NCBI GenBank assembly: GCA_963666415.2
Contig: CAXXPD010000003.1
Coordinates: 1,488,001-1,552,000, forward strand
Origin: Bin87 sp963666415
Lineage (GTDB): Bacteria > Chloroflexota > Dehalococcoidia > Lucifugimonadales > UBA3495
Reading direction: 5' to 3'
Length of the DNA: 64,000 bases
In this document: positions 17,510-25,988 of the stretch, piece after piece
How the letters are laid out: every line of letters begins with the position of its first letter
Numbering within the stretch: the first letter of the stretch is position 1
Notes under the pieces: generated by a model
The model's input: only the letters and a program-made list of their open reading frames with translations
The model's database searches: none
What the model was told of the DNA's origin: nothing
Made by a program: the position numbers and the translations under genes

Positions 17510-18289
17510 ATGAACGAATGGCTCCAAATATTATTGATTCTTTTCGTGGTGTGGTGGACGGCACGTGCGGCCCGAAACAAGGGCCACAATATGTTGATCT
17601 GGGCCACACTGTCCGCCATCCCCGCGGTGGGTTTGGTTCCCGGTTTCCCAGACGGCCTGACGGCGCTGTGCATGTTCCCAATGCTGGCACTGATGTTCGT
17701 ACCGGCGCGGCGTCCGGTCGAAGCCGAGGAGGAGGAAGACACCACGGTGGCCTGCCCAAGGTGTCAACACGTCCATGACCCGGGCCCGAGTTTTTGCACC
17801 AACTGCGGATGGGAGCTTGCCAGGGTATACGCCAGCGAGGATGGAGCTGCGGACCCCGCGGAGGCAACGGCTACGACGCTACCCACCGGCACCGAAACGG
17901 TTGGTGATTCCCCTGGAATTGCTGAGGAAGGGGCGGCACCAACTCCGGTAGCCGAACCTGTCCTGGCGTCAACGCAAAATAACCCGGCCACACCGGAACC
18001 TGCCGGCGTGGGCGCAACTGCAGACGCGGCGCCCGGCATTGAGCCGATTTCTGGATTCACCGCTGAGCCTCTCAAAATTTCGCTATCCCTTACTGCTGCC
18101 GGCATGACGGACCGAGGATTGGCGCTGGTCAACCAGGGGCGCGTTCGCGAGGCAGTCGATCAGTTCACCAAGGCGATTGCTCTGGATCCCCGTTACCGCG
18201 AGGCATGGGCCAACCGCGCCAAAGCGTACAGCGAACTGGGACTCAGCGAAAAGGCGGCTGCCGATCGACAGCAACTTGAAGCAATCTGA
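17510..18289 (+). CDS. Membrane protein with zinc ribbon and TPR repeats
   Basis: A 259-residue protein I cannot assign to a named family. Two N-terminal membrane helices (about residues 3-20 and 28-65) are followed by an acidic patch and a zinc ribbon with paired cysteines (CPRCQH near 84 and CTNCGW near 99). A long Ala/Pro/Thr/Glu-rich linker leads to about residue 190, and tetratricopeptide repeats fill the end (ALVNQGRVREAVDQFTKAIA, then LDPRYREAWANRAKAYSELG). The build suggests a membrane-tethered scaffold with protein-binding repeats inside the cell. It is monocistronic, with a promoter and terminator of its own. Confidence 0.75.
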   Translation: MNEWLQILLILFVVWWTARAARNKGHNMLIWATLSAIPAVGLVPGFPDGLTALCMFPMLALMFVPARRPVEAEEEEDTTVACPRCQHVHDPGPSFCTNCGWELARVYASEDGAADPAEATATTLPTGTETVGDSPGIAEEGAAPTPVAEPVLASTQNNPATPEPAGVGATADAAPGIEPISGFTAEPLKISLSLTAAGMTDRGLALVNQGRVREAVDQFTKAIALDPRYREAWANRAKAYSELGLSEKAAADRQQLEAI

Positions 18290-18316
18290 ACGCTGATCAA
18301 TAGTCTGATTTCCAAT

Positions 18317-18344
18317 GCCTGCATCCGACCGATGCGGGCCTTTT
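18317..18344 (+). terminator. Terminator after the zinc-ribbon/TPR gene
   Basis: GCCTGCATC (18317-18325) pairs with GATGCGGGC (18331-18339), including one G-U pair, around a CGACC loop, followed by CTTTT. Confidence 0.75.
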
Positions 18345-18413
18345 CACTATCGGATGCCGGTGTTTACCTTAGACGAACGGGATGGCAGCGTGGCACGGGG
18401 TTGCGGAGCAGCG

Positions 18414-19187
18414 TCAGACCGCCATGATGTGATATCCGGCATCAACCGGCAGAACTGCGCCGGTAATCGCGCTGGAAAGGTCGCTGCACAGGAACAGCGC
18501 GGATTTGGCAACTTCGTCGGCGGTAATGTTGCGCTGCAATGGAGCTTTTTCGGCGTGTGCGCGTTTCATGTCGAGGAAACCGCTGATTCCACGAGCCGCG
18601 AGCGTGTCCACCGGGCCGGCAGATATTGCATTCACCCTGATGTTGTCGCCGCCGAATTCGTGGGCGAGTTGTCGTACTTCGTGCTCCAGGGCCGCCTTGG
18701 CGGTGCCCATAACGTTGTAGCCGGGATAAACTCGGCTGGAGGCGTTGAAGGTCATCGCAATGACGCTGCCCCCGGATTTCATCAGGGGCGCCGCGTGGCG
18801 CACCATGGGCAGCAGGGTGAACGCGCTGATTTCCAGTGCGAGACGGAAGCCGTCGCGCCCGGTGTCCGCCAGCCGACCGGACAAATCTTCTCGATTGGCG
18901 AAAGCGATGCTGTGCACAAGGATGGACAGCGAACCCATCTCGCTGGCCAGCATCTGAAACACCTGCCCGATCTGTTCATCTTCCGAGGCGTCGCAGGGCA
19001 GGATTACCGCGTCATCCAGCGTGTCGGCAAGGCGCGCTACCCGATCTTTGAGGCGCTCGTTTTGATAGGTCAGCGCGATGCGGGCTCCGGCGTCGGCCAA
19101 AGTTTTGGCGATGGCCCAGGCGATGCTTCGGTCGTTGGCAACGCCAAAGATTACGGCGTTTTTGCCGGAAAGGTCAACTGGATACAC
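18414..19187 (-). CDS. fabI: Enoyl-[acyl-carrier-protein] reductase (NADH), FabI
   Basis: A 257-residue short-chain dehydrogenase of the FabI type, reducing enoyl-ACP in the last step of fatty acid elongation. The FabI nucleotide-binding variant (GVANDRSIAWAIAKTL), HSIAFA near residue 93, and the catalytic Tyr with Lys in SRVYPGYNVMGTAKAALE are present, with NAISAGPVDTLAARGI downstream. A GTG at 19187 preceded by GAGG is the start. It is the last gene of the minus-strand cof operon, 22 bp behind the LLM oxidoreductase. Whether its presence there reflects shared function or just shared transcription is unclear. Confidence 0.93.
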   Translation of the reverse strand: MYPVDLSGKNAVIFGVANDRSIAWAIAKTLADAGARIALTYQNERLKDRVARLADTLDDAVILPCDASEDEQIGQVFQMLASEMGSLSILVHSIAFANREDLSGRLADTGRDGFRLALEISAFTLLPMVRHAAPLMKSGGSVIAMTFNASSRVYPGYNVMGTAKAALEHEVRQLAHEFGGDNIRVNAISAGPVDTLAARGISGFLDMKRAHAEKAPLQRNITADEVAKSALFLCSDLSSAITGAVLPVDAGYHIMAV

Positions 19188-19209
19188 TCGAAACCTCGCT
19201 CAACGATTA

Positions 19210-20193
19210 TTAACTGAAGTAAGGGGACACCTGTTCCAGGAAGGTCTGCATCTGCTCTTCCTGTCGGTAGGAGGCAAAACGCACCACGATCTGATCGGCA
19301 CCGGCTTCGGCATAAGCCTGGATACGTTCGCGGACCCGTTCGGCGTCGCCAAACGGCCCCCACCGATCCCCCCAGATGTTGGCGCCGTAGTAACCCAGCA
19401 ACCAGTCTTCGGCCTCAGCCTGCGCCCGGTTGATGTCTTCGTCGAGGTTTACGGTGAGATACATCACCGAGGACATGGCGCCAGGGTCCCGGCCGTATTC
19501 CTCGCAATAGCCGCGCACTGTGTTGGTGAGCTCCACAAATTCGTCCGGAGTTGCGGAGATGGAGATGGCTCCATCAGCGAGCCGCGCGGCGCGGCGTGCC
19601 TGCCGTTCCCGTTGTGCGCCCTGGCCGTCGCCGCGCCCGTGCCAGTGCACGCCCAGGTAAACGGGAACACCCCCGGGTTGCACAGGCGCCGGCTCCATTA
19701 CGGTATCGTCGAGCTCAAAGTTTGGTCCGGAATGGGTGAACGGCCGGCCGCTACCCAGTCCCTTGACGACTTTCAGCATTTCTTCCAGCCGACGCACCCG
19801 CGTGCGCTGGTTTACACCGGCGTTGCGCCACTCGGCCTGCTGCATCGGGTTGAACGCGCCTCCCACGCCAATTCCAAGCTGCAACCGGCCACCGGAAATC
19901 AGGTCAACCGTGCCCATCATTTGAGCCAACAGCACGGGATGTCGCAGGGCCATCAGCATAACGGCTGTTCCCAGTCTCACGCGCGAGGTGCGGGCAGCGA
20001 TGGCGGCCAGGGTGGTCATGGCCTCCAGGCGCGGCTTGGCGGTTAAGCTGTCCCCAACCCACACTGAGTCCAGGCCGGCCTCTTCGGCCCACGTGGCGAG
20101 TCGCAGCACGGATTCTGCGTCGGTGGGTTTTTGTTCTGCAAGCAACAGCCCGCGGGTTGGCAATAGGCATCCCAGTTGAACCATGGCGTTCAC
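19210..20193 (-). CDS. LLM class oxidoreductase, probably F420-dependent
   Basis: A 327-residue luciferase-like TIM barrel. The N-terminal LGCLLPTRG, the VWVGDSLTAKPRLEAMTTLAAIAART block near residue 44, and LISGGRLQLGIGVGGAF near 99 match the F420-dependent methylene-H4MPT-reductase-like branch of the family. The GTG start overlaps the cofC stop by 4 bp, so translation is coupled to F420 biosynthesis. That context makes F420 a more likely cofactor than FMN. The substrate is unknown. It is distinct from the orphan LLM gene at 1398. Confidence 0.88.
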   Translation of the reverse strand: MNAMVQLGCLLPTRGLLLAEQKPTDAESVLRLATWAEEAGLDSVWVGDSLTAKPRLEAMTTLAAIAARTSRVRLGTAVMLMALRHPVLLAQMMGTVDLISGGRLQLGIGVGGAFNPMQQAEWRNAGVNQRTRVRRLEEMLKVVKGLGSGRPFTHSGPNFELDDTVMEPAPVQPGGVPVYLGVHWHGRGDGQGAQRERQARRAARLADGAISISATPDEFVELTNTVRGYCEEYGRDPGAMSSVMYLTVNLDEDINRAQAEAEDWLLGYYGANIWGDRWGPFGDAERVRERIQAYAEAGADQIVVRFASYRQEEQMQTFLEQVSPYFS

Positions 20194-20861
20194 TGGCCCC
20201 CAGTACGCCGGGTTCTCATCAGGCGCTCCAGGAGACCAGGCTCCATCACCTCGTATTCGTCCAAGTCCGAACCATCATCCAGGTCAAAACCCATGCCGGA
20301 ACTGTAATAAAAGGCCAACGATACACCCATGCGAGCCGCCGTGGACACGTGCTTGCGGAAACTGTCGCCACCCAACTCGGGCCGGAAATAGGGAATCAGA
20401 TCGTAAGGCACCAGGATTGCGTTGGTCCCGCCGTCGCGACGTGCCGGTGACAAGGTTACGTTATGCTGGTGCGCCGCGCTGCGGATCAGCTGGTGGATGT
20501 CGCTGGGTTTGATGAAAGGAAGGTCGCCGGGCAAATACAGCGCCGACACGCCCCGCATCCTGGCGCTTTCGAATGATTTGGTCAGCGTGTCATTCAGGTT
20601 GCGACCCAGGTCCTCCATCCAGATGGCACCCAGGTTCCGGGACAGGTTGCGAACACGCGCGTCGCCGCCAACTACCCAGTAGACCTCAACTCCGGAGCCG
20701 CGAATGGCCAGCAGCACCCGGCGCAACATCCCCAGCGTGAGGTCAGCGCGTTCAGCCGGAGACATGCGTCTTGACAAGCGCGTTTTGCAATCCGCCAGCC
20801 GCTTCATCGGTATCACTGGCACGACCGTTGGGTTGCTATTGACCGGTGTGTCGGTGGTCAT
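20190..20861 (-). CDS. cofC: 2-phospho-L-lactate (or PEP) guanylyltransferase CofC
   Basis: A 223-residue nucleotidyltransferase that activates 2-phospholactate or, in many bacteria, phosphoenolpyruvate with GTP for CofD. Recognisable blocks are VIPMKRLADCKTRLS near residue 16, the LYLPGDLPFIKPSDI metal-binding stretch near 108, and RRDGGTNAILV near 140. It overlaps cofD by 4 bp upstream and the LLM gene by 4 bp downstream, a tightly coupled unit. The actual activated acid (lactate or PEP) cannot be told from sequence. Confidence 0.93.
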   Translation of the reverse strand: MTTDTPVNSNPTVVPVIPMKRLADCKTRLSRRMSPAERADLTLGMLRRVLLAIRGSGVEVYWVVGGDARVRNLSRNLGAIWMEDLGRNLNDTLTKSFESARMRGVSALYLPGDLPFIKPSDIHQLIRSAAHQHNVTLSPARRDGGTNAILVPYDLIPYFRPELGGDSFRKHVSTAARMGVSLAFYYSSGMGFDLDDGSDLDEYEVMEPGLLERLMRTRRTGGQ

Positions 20862-21820
20862 ACCGCACGCTCCACTCGGCGTGCCAGTTCCAAAACTGAT
20901 TTCGCCAGCGCTATTTTGTCGGCATCGTTGTTCATGATTGTATTTGTCACGACCGGGTGGATTCCTTCGTGAGAGATGTCGTCAGCGATGTCTGCATCTT
21001 GCGAATCTACCACCAGGATGTCGCACAAGTCCCGGTATTCCCGTGCCACACCGACCGACGAAACCGTCCCGCCCAACTCTGCCATGATTTTACCGGCCGG
21101 ACCGCGCACCGCTGCGCCGCCCACGATTGGACTTACCGCGATTCGGTTACCGGAGCGCGCTAAAATTGCATCCCGAACGCCGGGAATAGCCATGATCGGA
21201 GCCACGCTGAGATATGGGTTCGACGGGCAAAAAATTATGGTTTCACACTCTTGCAATGCCTTCGCAAACGCCGGAGAAGGTTTCGCTGCGGCGGCGCCGA
21301 CGTAGCGAATGGCGTTCACTTTGGGTTCAGCGCGGTAACGGACAAAATACTCCTGCATGGCCAGAGTTCCGGCGTCGGTGTCGAGGACAGTTCGCACCGG
21401 GTCGTCGCTCATCGGAATGACGCTGTGCTGGATGCCGAGTCGTCCGGTCAACTCGGCGGTAACTTCGGACAGCGTGGCACCGTGCCGCAACAGCTCGGTG
21501 CGCCGAATGTGCATGGCAAAGTCCAGGTCACCCAAGTTGAACCAGGTATCGGAGCCGAGCCGGTTGAGCATCCCCAAGGTGTTAAAACTGTCGCCAGACA
21601 TGCCCCAACCGGTCTCCTGATTGTACAAACCCGACAACGTGTACGTCATCGTGTCCAAGTCGGGTGAGACGTGCAGACCGTGGAACTCTTCGTCGTCGCC
21701 GGTGTTGACGACGATAGTCAGGCGCTCCGGCGGCAGGATTCTAGTGAGGCCCAATGCAAGCTTGGCGCCACCGACTCCCCCGGCGAGAGCCAGTACCAGC
21801 CCGTGAGCGGTTCCCTCCAC
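20858..21820 (-). CDS. cofD: 2-phospho-L-lactate transferase CofD
   Basis: A 320-residue transferase that joins the CofC product to the deazaflavin FO, giving F420-0 or its dehydro form. The N-terminal LALAGGVGGAKLALGL, NTGDDEEFHGLHVSPDLDTMTY in the next blocks, and the central FCPSNPYLSVAPI are diagnostic for CofD. It begins 3 bp after cofH and overlaps cofC by 4 bp. CofE, which adds the glutamate tail, and the dehydro-F420 reductase (if used) are not in the window. Confidence 0.95.
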   Translation of the reverse strand: MEGTAHGLVLALAGGVGGAKLALGLTRILPPERLTIVVNTGDDEEFHGLHVSPDLDTMTYTLSGLYNQETGWGMSGDSFNTLGMLNRLGSDTWFNLGDLDFAMHIRRTELLRHGATLSEVTAELTGRLGIQHSVIPMSDDPVRTVLDTDAGTLAMQEYFVRYRAEPKVNAIRYVGAAAAKPSPAFAKALQECETIIFCPSNPYLSVAPIMAIPGVRDAILARSGNRIAVSPIVGGAAVRGPAGKIMAELGGTVSSVGVAREYRDLCDILVVDSQDADIADDISHEGIHPVVTNTIMNNDADKIALAKSVLELARRVERAV

Positions 21821-21823
21821 CGT

Positions 21824-23143
21824 CTAAACCTGCTGTTGGGCTTCCGCCCGCTCGCGCTCAGCGCGCGGGTGCTCGAAACGGTAAGTGTCGAGTTTAACCA
21901 GCTGGTTGTAGGAACCGAAGATTTCCTCTACGTTATCGCCGACCAGATCCAGCGGGTCCACAATCTCATCAACTTCGCTGAACACACGTCGCAGGCCGTA
22001 GGTTGTGTAGCGTTCTGCGGGCGTGCGTCCCGCTTCCCGGATCATGCCGCGGAACTCAGCCGGCCGCATCAGCTGACCGTGGGCGGCGCCGGCGGAGGTG
22101 GAAATACTTTCGTTGATCAGCGTGCCGCCAAGGTCGTTGACGCCGGCGGTCAGCAGCAGTTGCGACATCCGGCTGCCTTCTTTGACCCAGGACGCCTGGA
22201 TGTTGGGGATCCAATTATTCAACATTACGCGGGCGATGGCGTGCACCTTCACTACGTCCATTCCGGACGGGCCGGAACGCACATTGTCCACCGTACCCTG
22301 CAGAAACATGGGGGCTTCCGAGTTGACGAAACTCAGCGGAACGAACTCGGTGAAACCGCCGGTGGTTTTCTGGATGTCTCTCAGCAGGGCGATGTGCTTG
22401 ACGATTTGGGTGTTGGTTTCGACGTGGCCGAACATTACCGTGGACGTGGTGGGTATGCCCAGGTCATGAGCGGTAGTTATAACCTCAATCCATTGGTCAA
22501 CCGTGATGCGACCCGGCGAAATGAGGTCGCGCAAATCCTGGTCCAGCACCTCAGCGGAGGTTCCGGGCAAGCTGCCCACTCCGGCGTCCTTCAGGCCCTG
22601 CAGGTAGTCTCGAATCGAGCACTTGGAACGTATCGAGCCGTACAGCACCTCCTCCGGGGAGAACCCGTGGACGTGCATATCCGGGAGTTCCTCTTTGATG
22701 GCTGCGCACAGCTTGATGTAGAGGTCGCCCTCCATCTGGGGCGGCAAACCGGCCTGGACGCACACTTCGGTTGCGCCGTACTGCTGGGCTTCTTTAGCGC
22801 GTCGAATTATCTCGTTGACAGGCAGGAAATAACCTTCTTCCTGCCTAAAGTCGCGACTGAAGGCGCAGAAGCCGCAGCGCTTGATGCACACGTTGGTAAA
22901 GTTGATGTTCCGGTTGACTACATAGGTCACCAGGTCGCCAACGGCTCGACGGCGAAGTTCATCCGCAACCATCATAAGCGCGGTGAATTCAGGCCCATGA
23001 GTTTCGAAAAGAACCTCCCCGTCCGAAACCGAAATGTCTTCGCCACCAAGGGCGCGATCCAGCACCGAGGCCACTTCGGGGCGCAACGTTGACACCAAAG
23101 CCGACATCGTTGCGGGTGAGTTCTGGTTATTGGATTCCGGCAT
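21824..23143 (-). CDS. cofH: FO synthase subunit 2, radical SAM CofH
   Basis: A 439-residue radical SAM enzyme that, with CofG, makes the F420 chromophore FO from tyrosine and a flavin precursor. The iron-sulfur cysteines are Cys86, Cys90 and Cys93 (VCIKRCGFCAFSR). GYFLPVNEI and EVCVQAGLPPQMEGDLY follow, as in CofH. It overlaps the end of cofG by 17 bp. The N-terminal 20 residues are Asn/Ser-rich and variable. Menaquinone futalosine-pathway MqnC/MqnE are related, but cofG, cofC and cofD around it settle the assignment. Confidence 0.93.
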   Translation of the reverse strand: MPESNNQNSPATMSALVSTLRPEVASVLDRALGGEDISVSDGEVLFETHGPEFTALMMVADELRRRAVGDLVTYVVNRNINFTNVCIKRCGFCAFSRDFRQEEGYFLPVNEIIRRAKEAQQYGATEVCVQAGLPPQMEGDLYIKLCAAIKEELPDMHVHGFSPEEVLYGSIRSKCSIRDYLQGLKDAGVGSLPGTSAEVLDQDLRDLISPGRITVDQWIEVITTAHDLGIPTTSTVMFGHVETNTQIVKHIALLRDIQKTTGGFTEFVPLSFVNSEAPMFLQGTVDNVRSGPSGMDVVKVHAIARVMLNNWIPNIQASWVKEGSRMSQLLLTAGVNDLGGTLINESISTSAGAAHGQLMRPAEFRGMIREAGRTPAERYTTYGLRRVFSEVDEIVDPLDLVGDNVEEIFGSYNQLVKLDTYRFEHPRAERERAEAQQQV

Positions 23144-24347
23144 AGCGTTGGATTCCCCCTTTCACGTAGCCTTCTGAATCGGTTAGATTGAGCAGTTTTT
23201 CGCGTAGCGCTGCCGGAAGCGGCCATTGCGACCCGCCGGCAAAGTATTCGGGATACACCGGTAGCCTGGGACGTAACTCATACCCGGCTGCCGCTGTGCG
23301 TCGTTCCAGTTCGGCCAGTTGCGGCCACGGCGCCTCCGGATTTACGTAGTCGATGGTCAGCGGCGACACACCGCCCCAGTCGTTGATTCCGGCAGCGATG
23401 TATCGTTCGTAGTTCTCGCTGAGATTGGGCGGCACCTGCAGATTCACACCGGCGCCGAGTATCAGCCGGGCGACGGCGGTCGTCCACAGCAACTCGAGCG
23501 GAGGTGCGTCGGCCACGCCAGCCATGGGTGTGTCGGCTTTGGCGCGGAAGTTTTGTATGATTACTTCCTGTATGTGCCCGAACCGATCGTGCAAATCGCG
23601 AATCGCGAGTAGCGAGTCAATGCGCTCCGTGCGGGTTTCACCAATGCCGATCAGGATGCCGGTCGTGAACGGGATGCCCAATTCGCCGGCCAGTTCGATG
23701 GTGCGAAGACGCACCCGGGGTCGTTTGCTGGGTGCAAATTCGTGCGGGCCGCCACTCTCGTAGAGGCGGGGGCTCACGCTTTCCAGCATGATGCCTACCG
23801 ACGGATTGCTCGGTTGCAATGCCTGCAATTCCCGCCGACTCATCGTGCCCGGGTTGCCGTGGGGCAGCAGTTCGGTTTCTTCAAACACGCGCTGGCACAT
23901 GGTGGTGAGGTAACCCAGAGTGGTGCGGTAGCCGTGGGCACGCAGCCAGTCCTGCGCCTCGGGGTAGCGCTGTTCGGGTCGCTCGCCCAACGTGAACAGG
24001 GCTTCGGTGCATCCGAGACGCTGGCCTGCTTTCGCTACCGTCAAAACCTCGTCCTCGGAGAGATACAGGTTGTCCGCTTCTGCCGGCGCTTGCCGGAAGG
24101 TACAGTAACCGCAGAAATCGCGGCACAACCGAGTCAGAGGGATGAATACCTTGGGTGAGAAAGTGATGATTCGGCCCTTGCCACGGTCGCGAAGTTCAGC
24201 TGCCGCCAGGCACAAATCCCCAATGGCTTCGTCGTCGGCTGCAATCAGTCGGTGCGCTTCTGAATCGGACAAGCGCAATCCACCGGCGGTGCGTTCAAAT
24301 AAACCAACGGGAATAGCGTTTCCCTGCATCGCAACCGGGGGACTCAT
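23127..24347 (-). CDS. cofG: FO synthase subunit 1, radical SAM CofG
   Basis: A 406-residue radical SAM enzyme, the partner of CofH in FO synthesis. The 4Fe-4S cysteines are Cys75, Cys79 and Cys82 (RLCRDFCGYCTFRQAP), and ALFTLGERPEQRYPEA follows, typical of CofG. I place the start at the ATG at 24347, which has AGGAAA about 8 bp upstream; a TTG at 24377 is in frame but less likely. It is the first gene of the cofG-cofH-cofD-cofC-LLM-fabI operon, 32 nt downstream of the predicted transcription start. Confidence 0.94.
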   Translation of the reverse strand: MSPPVAMQGNAIPVGLFERTAGGLRLSDSEAHRLIAADDEAIGDLCLAAAELRDRGKGRIITFSPKVFIPLTRLCRDFCGYCTFRQAPAEADNLYLSEDEVLTVAKAGQRLGCTEALFTLGERPEQRYPEAQDWLRAHGYRTTLGYLTTMCQRVFEETELLPHGNPGTMSRRELQALQPSNPSVGIMLESVSPRLYESGGPHEFAPSKRPRVRLRTIELAGELGIPFTTGILIGIGETRTERIDSLLAIRDLHDRFGHIQEVIIQNFRAKADTPMAGVADAPPLELLWTTAVARLILGAGVNLQVPPNLSENYERYIAAGINDWGGVSPLTIDYVNPEAPWPQLAELERRTAAAGYELRPRLPVYPEYFAGGSQWPLPAALREKLLNLTDSEGYVKGGIQRYAGIQ

Positions 24348-24385
24348 TGATTGTTTCCTGGACACAGCATAAATCAACTCAAACC

Positions 24386-24414
24386 ATTGTATTCAGATGG
24401 TAGCCAGTATTCAA
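24386..24414 (-). promoter_or_regulatory. Putative promoter of the F420 operon
   Basis: On the minus strand TTGAAT (24409-24414), exactly 17 bp, then TACAAT (24386-24391). The cofG start codon lies about 40 bp further on. The hexamers resemble those of the ABC importer promoter at 5595. Confidence 0.68.
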
Positions 24415-24559
24415 GGCTGGGTGAGAGCCGTCTGCATCGTGAGCGTATGTTATGTTAAGCAACGCCATAAATCAACGCGATGCGGATGGCGATTGTGTTA
24501 CGTTATGTAATCACGCCACCCCCCCCCGCATAGAGCCGGGGCGCTAACCTGGGTAATAC

Positions 24560-25633
24560 TTAATCGAACAGTTGAGCCTGTTTCCTGGGGTCGCTTGTAG
24601 ATCCCGCCCAGGGCCATCCCAAGTATTCGTAGGCCAACCGGGTGGCTACCCGGCCCCGGGGGGTTCGCTCCAGGAAGCCCTGTTGCAGCAGGAACGGTTC
24701 CAGCACTTCCATTACCGTGCTGGTGTCTTCGCTGAGCGATGCGGCCAGCGTGTCCAGGCCCACCGGCCCGCCGTTGAATTTGTCGATGATGTTGGTGAGC
24801 AGGCGGTGGTCGGTTTCATCCAGTCCCCTGGAATCCACGCCCAGACGATCCAGAGAATCGCGGGCCACCGGGCCGGTGATGCGGTTATCAGCTTTGACCA
24901 GGGCGTAGTCGCGGGCGCGGCGCAGCAGCCGGTTCGCGATGCGGGGTGTGCCACGTGACCGGACGGCGACTTCGTGCAATCCATCTGCATCAGCATCGAT
25001 GCCCATGATGCTGGAGGACCGGTTCACCACCGTTTCCATGTCCTCGTCATTATAGTAATCAAGCCGAAATACCGAACCGAACCGGTCGCGCAGCGGAGCG
25101 CTGATGAGGGAATACCTGGTGGTGGCGCCCACCAGGGTAAATGGATTGATTCTAAGATTAATGTTCCGCGCCGATAGCCCTTTTCCGACCACCCACGACA
25201 GGAAAAAATCCTCCATCGCGGAGTACATCACCTCTTCCACTGCCCGATTGAGCCGGTGTATTTCGTCGATGAACAGCACGTCGTTGGGTTGCAGGCCGGT
25301 CAGGATGGACGCAATATCGCTGGCGCGTTCCACCGCCGGGCCCGAAGTTACCTTGATGGCGGCTCCCATCTCGTTGGCAATGATATTGGCGAGAGTAGTT
25401 TTACCCAAACCGGGCGGGCCATAAATGACCACGTGATCCAGCGGCTCGCCGCGAATTCGAGAGGCTTCCATGGCGATGCTTAGGTTTTCGCGCACCGGAG
25501 CCTGACCGACAAAGTCCTGCAACCGCGCCGGACGCAATCGCGTATCTTGCGGCTCGTCATCGCCCTGTGCTGCCGGGGACACCGACCTGGGTTCATCTTC
25601 GGTTGTTTGGTCTGGCCGGCCAGCTAACGTCAT
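24560..25633 (-). CDS. ruvB: Holliday junction branch migration helicase RuvB
   Basis: A 357-residue AAA+ motor that drives Holliday junction branch migration with RuvA. Features in order: LRPARLQDFVGQ near residue 38, Walker A GPPGLGKTT, Walker B DEIHRLNR, sensor GATTRYSLISAPLRDRFG, and the winged-helix end with GPVGLDTLAASL and FLERTPRGRVAT. The start is taken at the ATG at 25633 rather than the GTG at 25648. It stands apart from ruvA and ruvC, which lie about 12 kb away on the same strand. Confidence 0.95.
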   Translation of the reverse strand: MTLAGRPDQTTEDEPRSVSPAAQGDDEPQDTRLRPARLQDFVGQAPVRENLSIAMEASRIRGEPLDHVVIYGPPGLGKTTLANIIANEMGAAIKVTSGPAVERASDIASILTGLQPNDVLFIDEIHRLNRAVEEVMYSAMEDFFLSWVVGKGLSARNINLRINPFTLVGATTRYSLISAPLRDRFGSVFRLDYYNDEDMETVVNRSSSIMGIDADADGLHEVAVRSRGTPRIANRLLRRARDYALVKADNRITGPVARDSLDRLGVDSRGLDETDHRLLTNIIDKFNGGPVGLDTLAASLSEDTSTVMEVLEPFLLQQGFLERTPRGRVATRLAYEYLGWPWAGSTSDPRKQAQLFD

Positions 25634-25745
25634 CGTTCCGCCCCGCACGGGCCGTCGGGCAAACCCCCGGCCCAGATAGTCGTCATTCTATGGCTGAATT
25701 TCGCAAGCGGTCAACCAAACATTGTCACTTCATTAGTGCCCACTA

Positions 25746-25875
25746 TGTCATTGCGAGCGTGGCGTGGCAATCCCGTCGCCGTAGGAACGGCGATTCGTCG
25801 ACGCGTGTTCAGCCTCATCGAGATTGCCACGTCCCTCGACGGGCTCGGGATGAGCGGGTGCTCCTCGCAATGACA
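25746..25875. repeat. MITE-like palindromic repeat element
   Basis: A 130 bp element with perfect 12 bp inverted ends, TGTCATTGCGAG (25746-25757) and CTCGCAATGACA (25864-25875). Nested inside is a second perfect 10 bp inverted pair, CGTGGCAATC (25763-25772) and GATTGCCACG (25822-25831). The same nested words are known from dispersed intergenic repeats in many bacteria. The element contains copy 2 of the short motif seen at 5299 (25833-25858). It could fold into a long imperfect hairpin. No coding capacity. Confidence 0.8.
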
Positions 25876-25947
25876 GATTAATGCGCGTACGCGTGAGAAT
25901 ATTATCACCGATCACGACAGTTCCGGAGTCGGGTTTCGAGTACCCTA

Positions 25948-25956
25948 TGCTATACT
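25948..25956 (+). promoter_or_regulatory. Extended -10 element upstream of fakA
   Basis: TGCTATACT, an extended -10, 32 bp before the fakA ATG. No clear -35. The spacing would give a 5' leader of about 25 nt. Confidence 0.5.
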
Positions 25957-25988
25957 CCCGGCACCGATTTTAACCACATGATGCGATT

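Larger units (their letters stand above)
25634..25988. other. 355 bp divergent intergenic region
   Basis: No gene. It separates divergently transcribed ruvB and fakA and holds the palindromic repeat at 25746-25875 and an extended -10 element for fakA at 25948-25956. Confidence 0.6.

Noticed and set aside
21671..23092. A long plus-strand open frame (473 codons)
   Set aside because: It lies fully opposite cofH, whose radical SAM motifs and operon context are unambiguous. The antisense frame has no recognisable protein.
24519..24527. Run of nine C between cofG and ruvB as a phase-variation tract
   Set aside because: It lies outside any gene, behind the ruvB stop codon and far from promoter elements; it could affect nothing evident.
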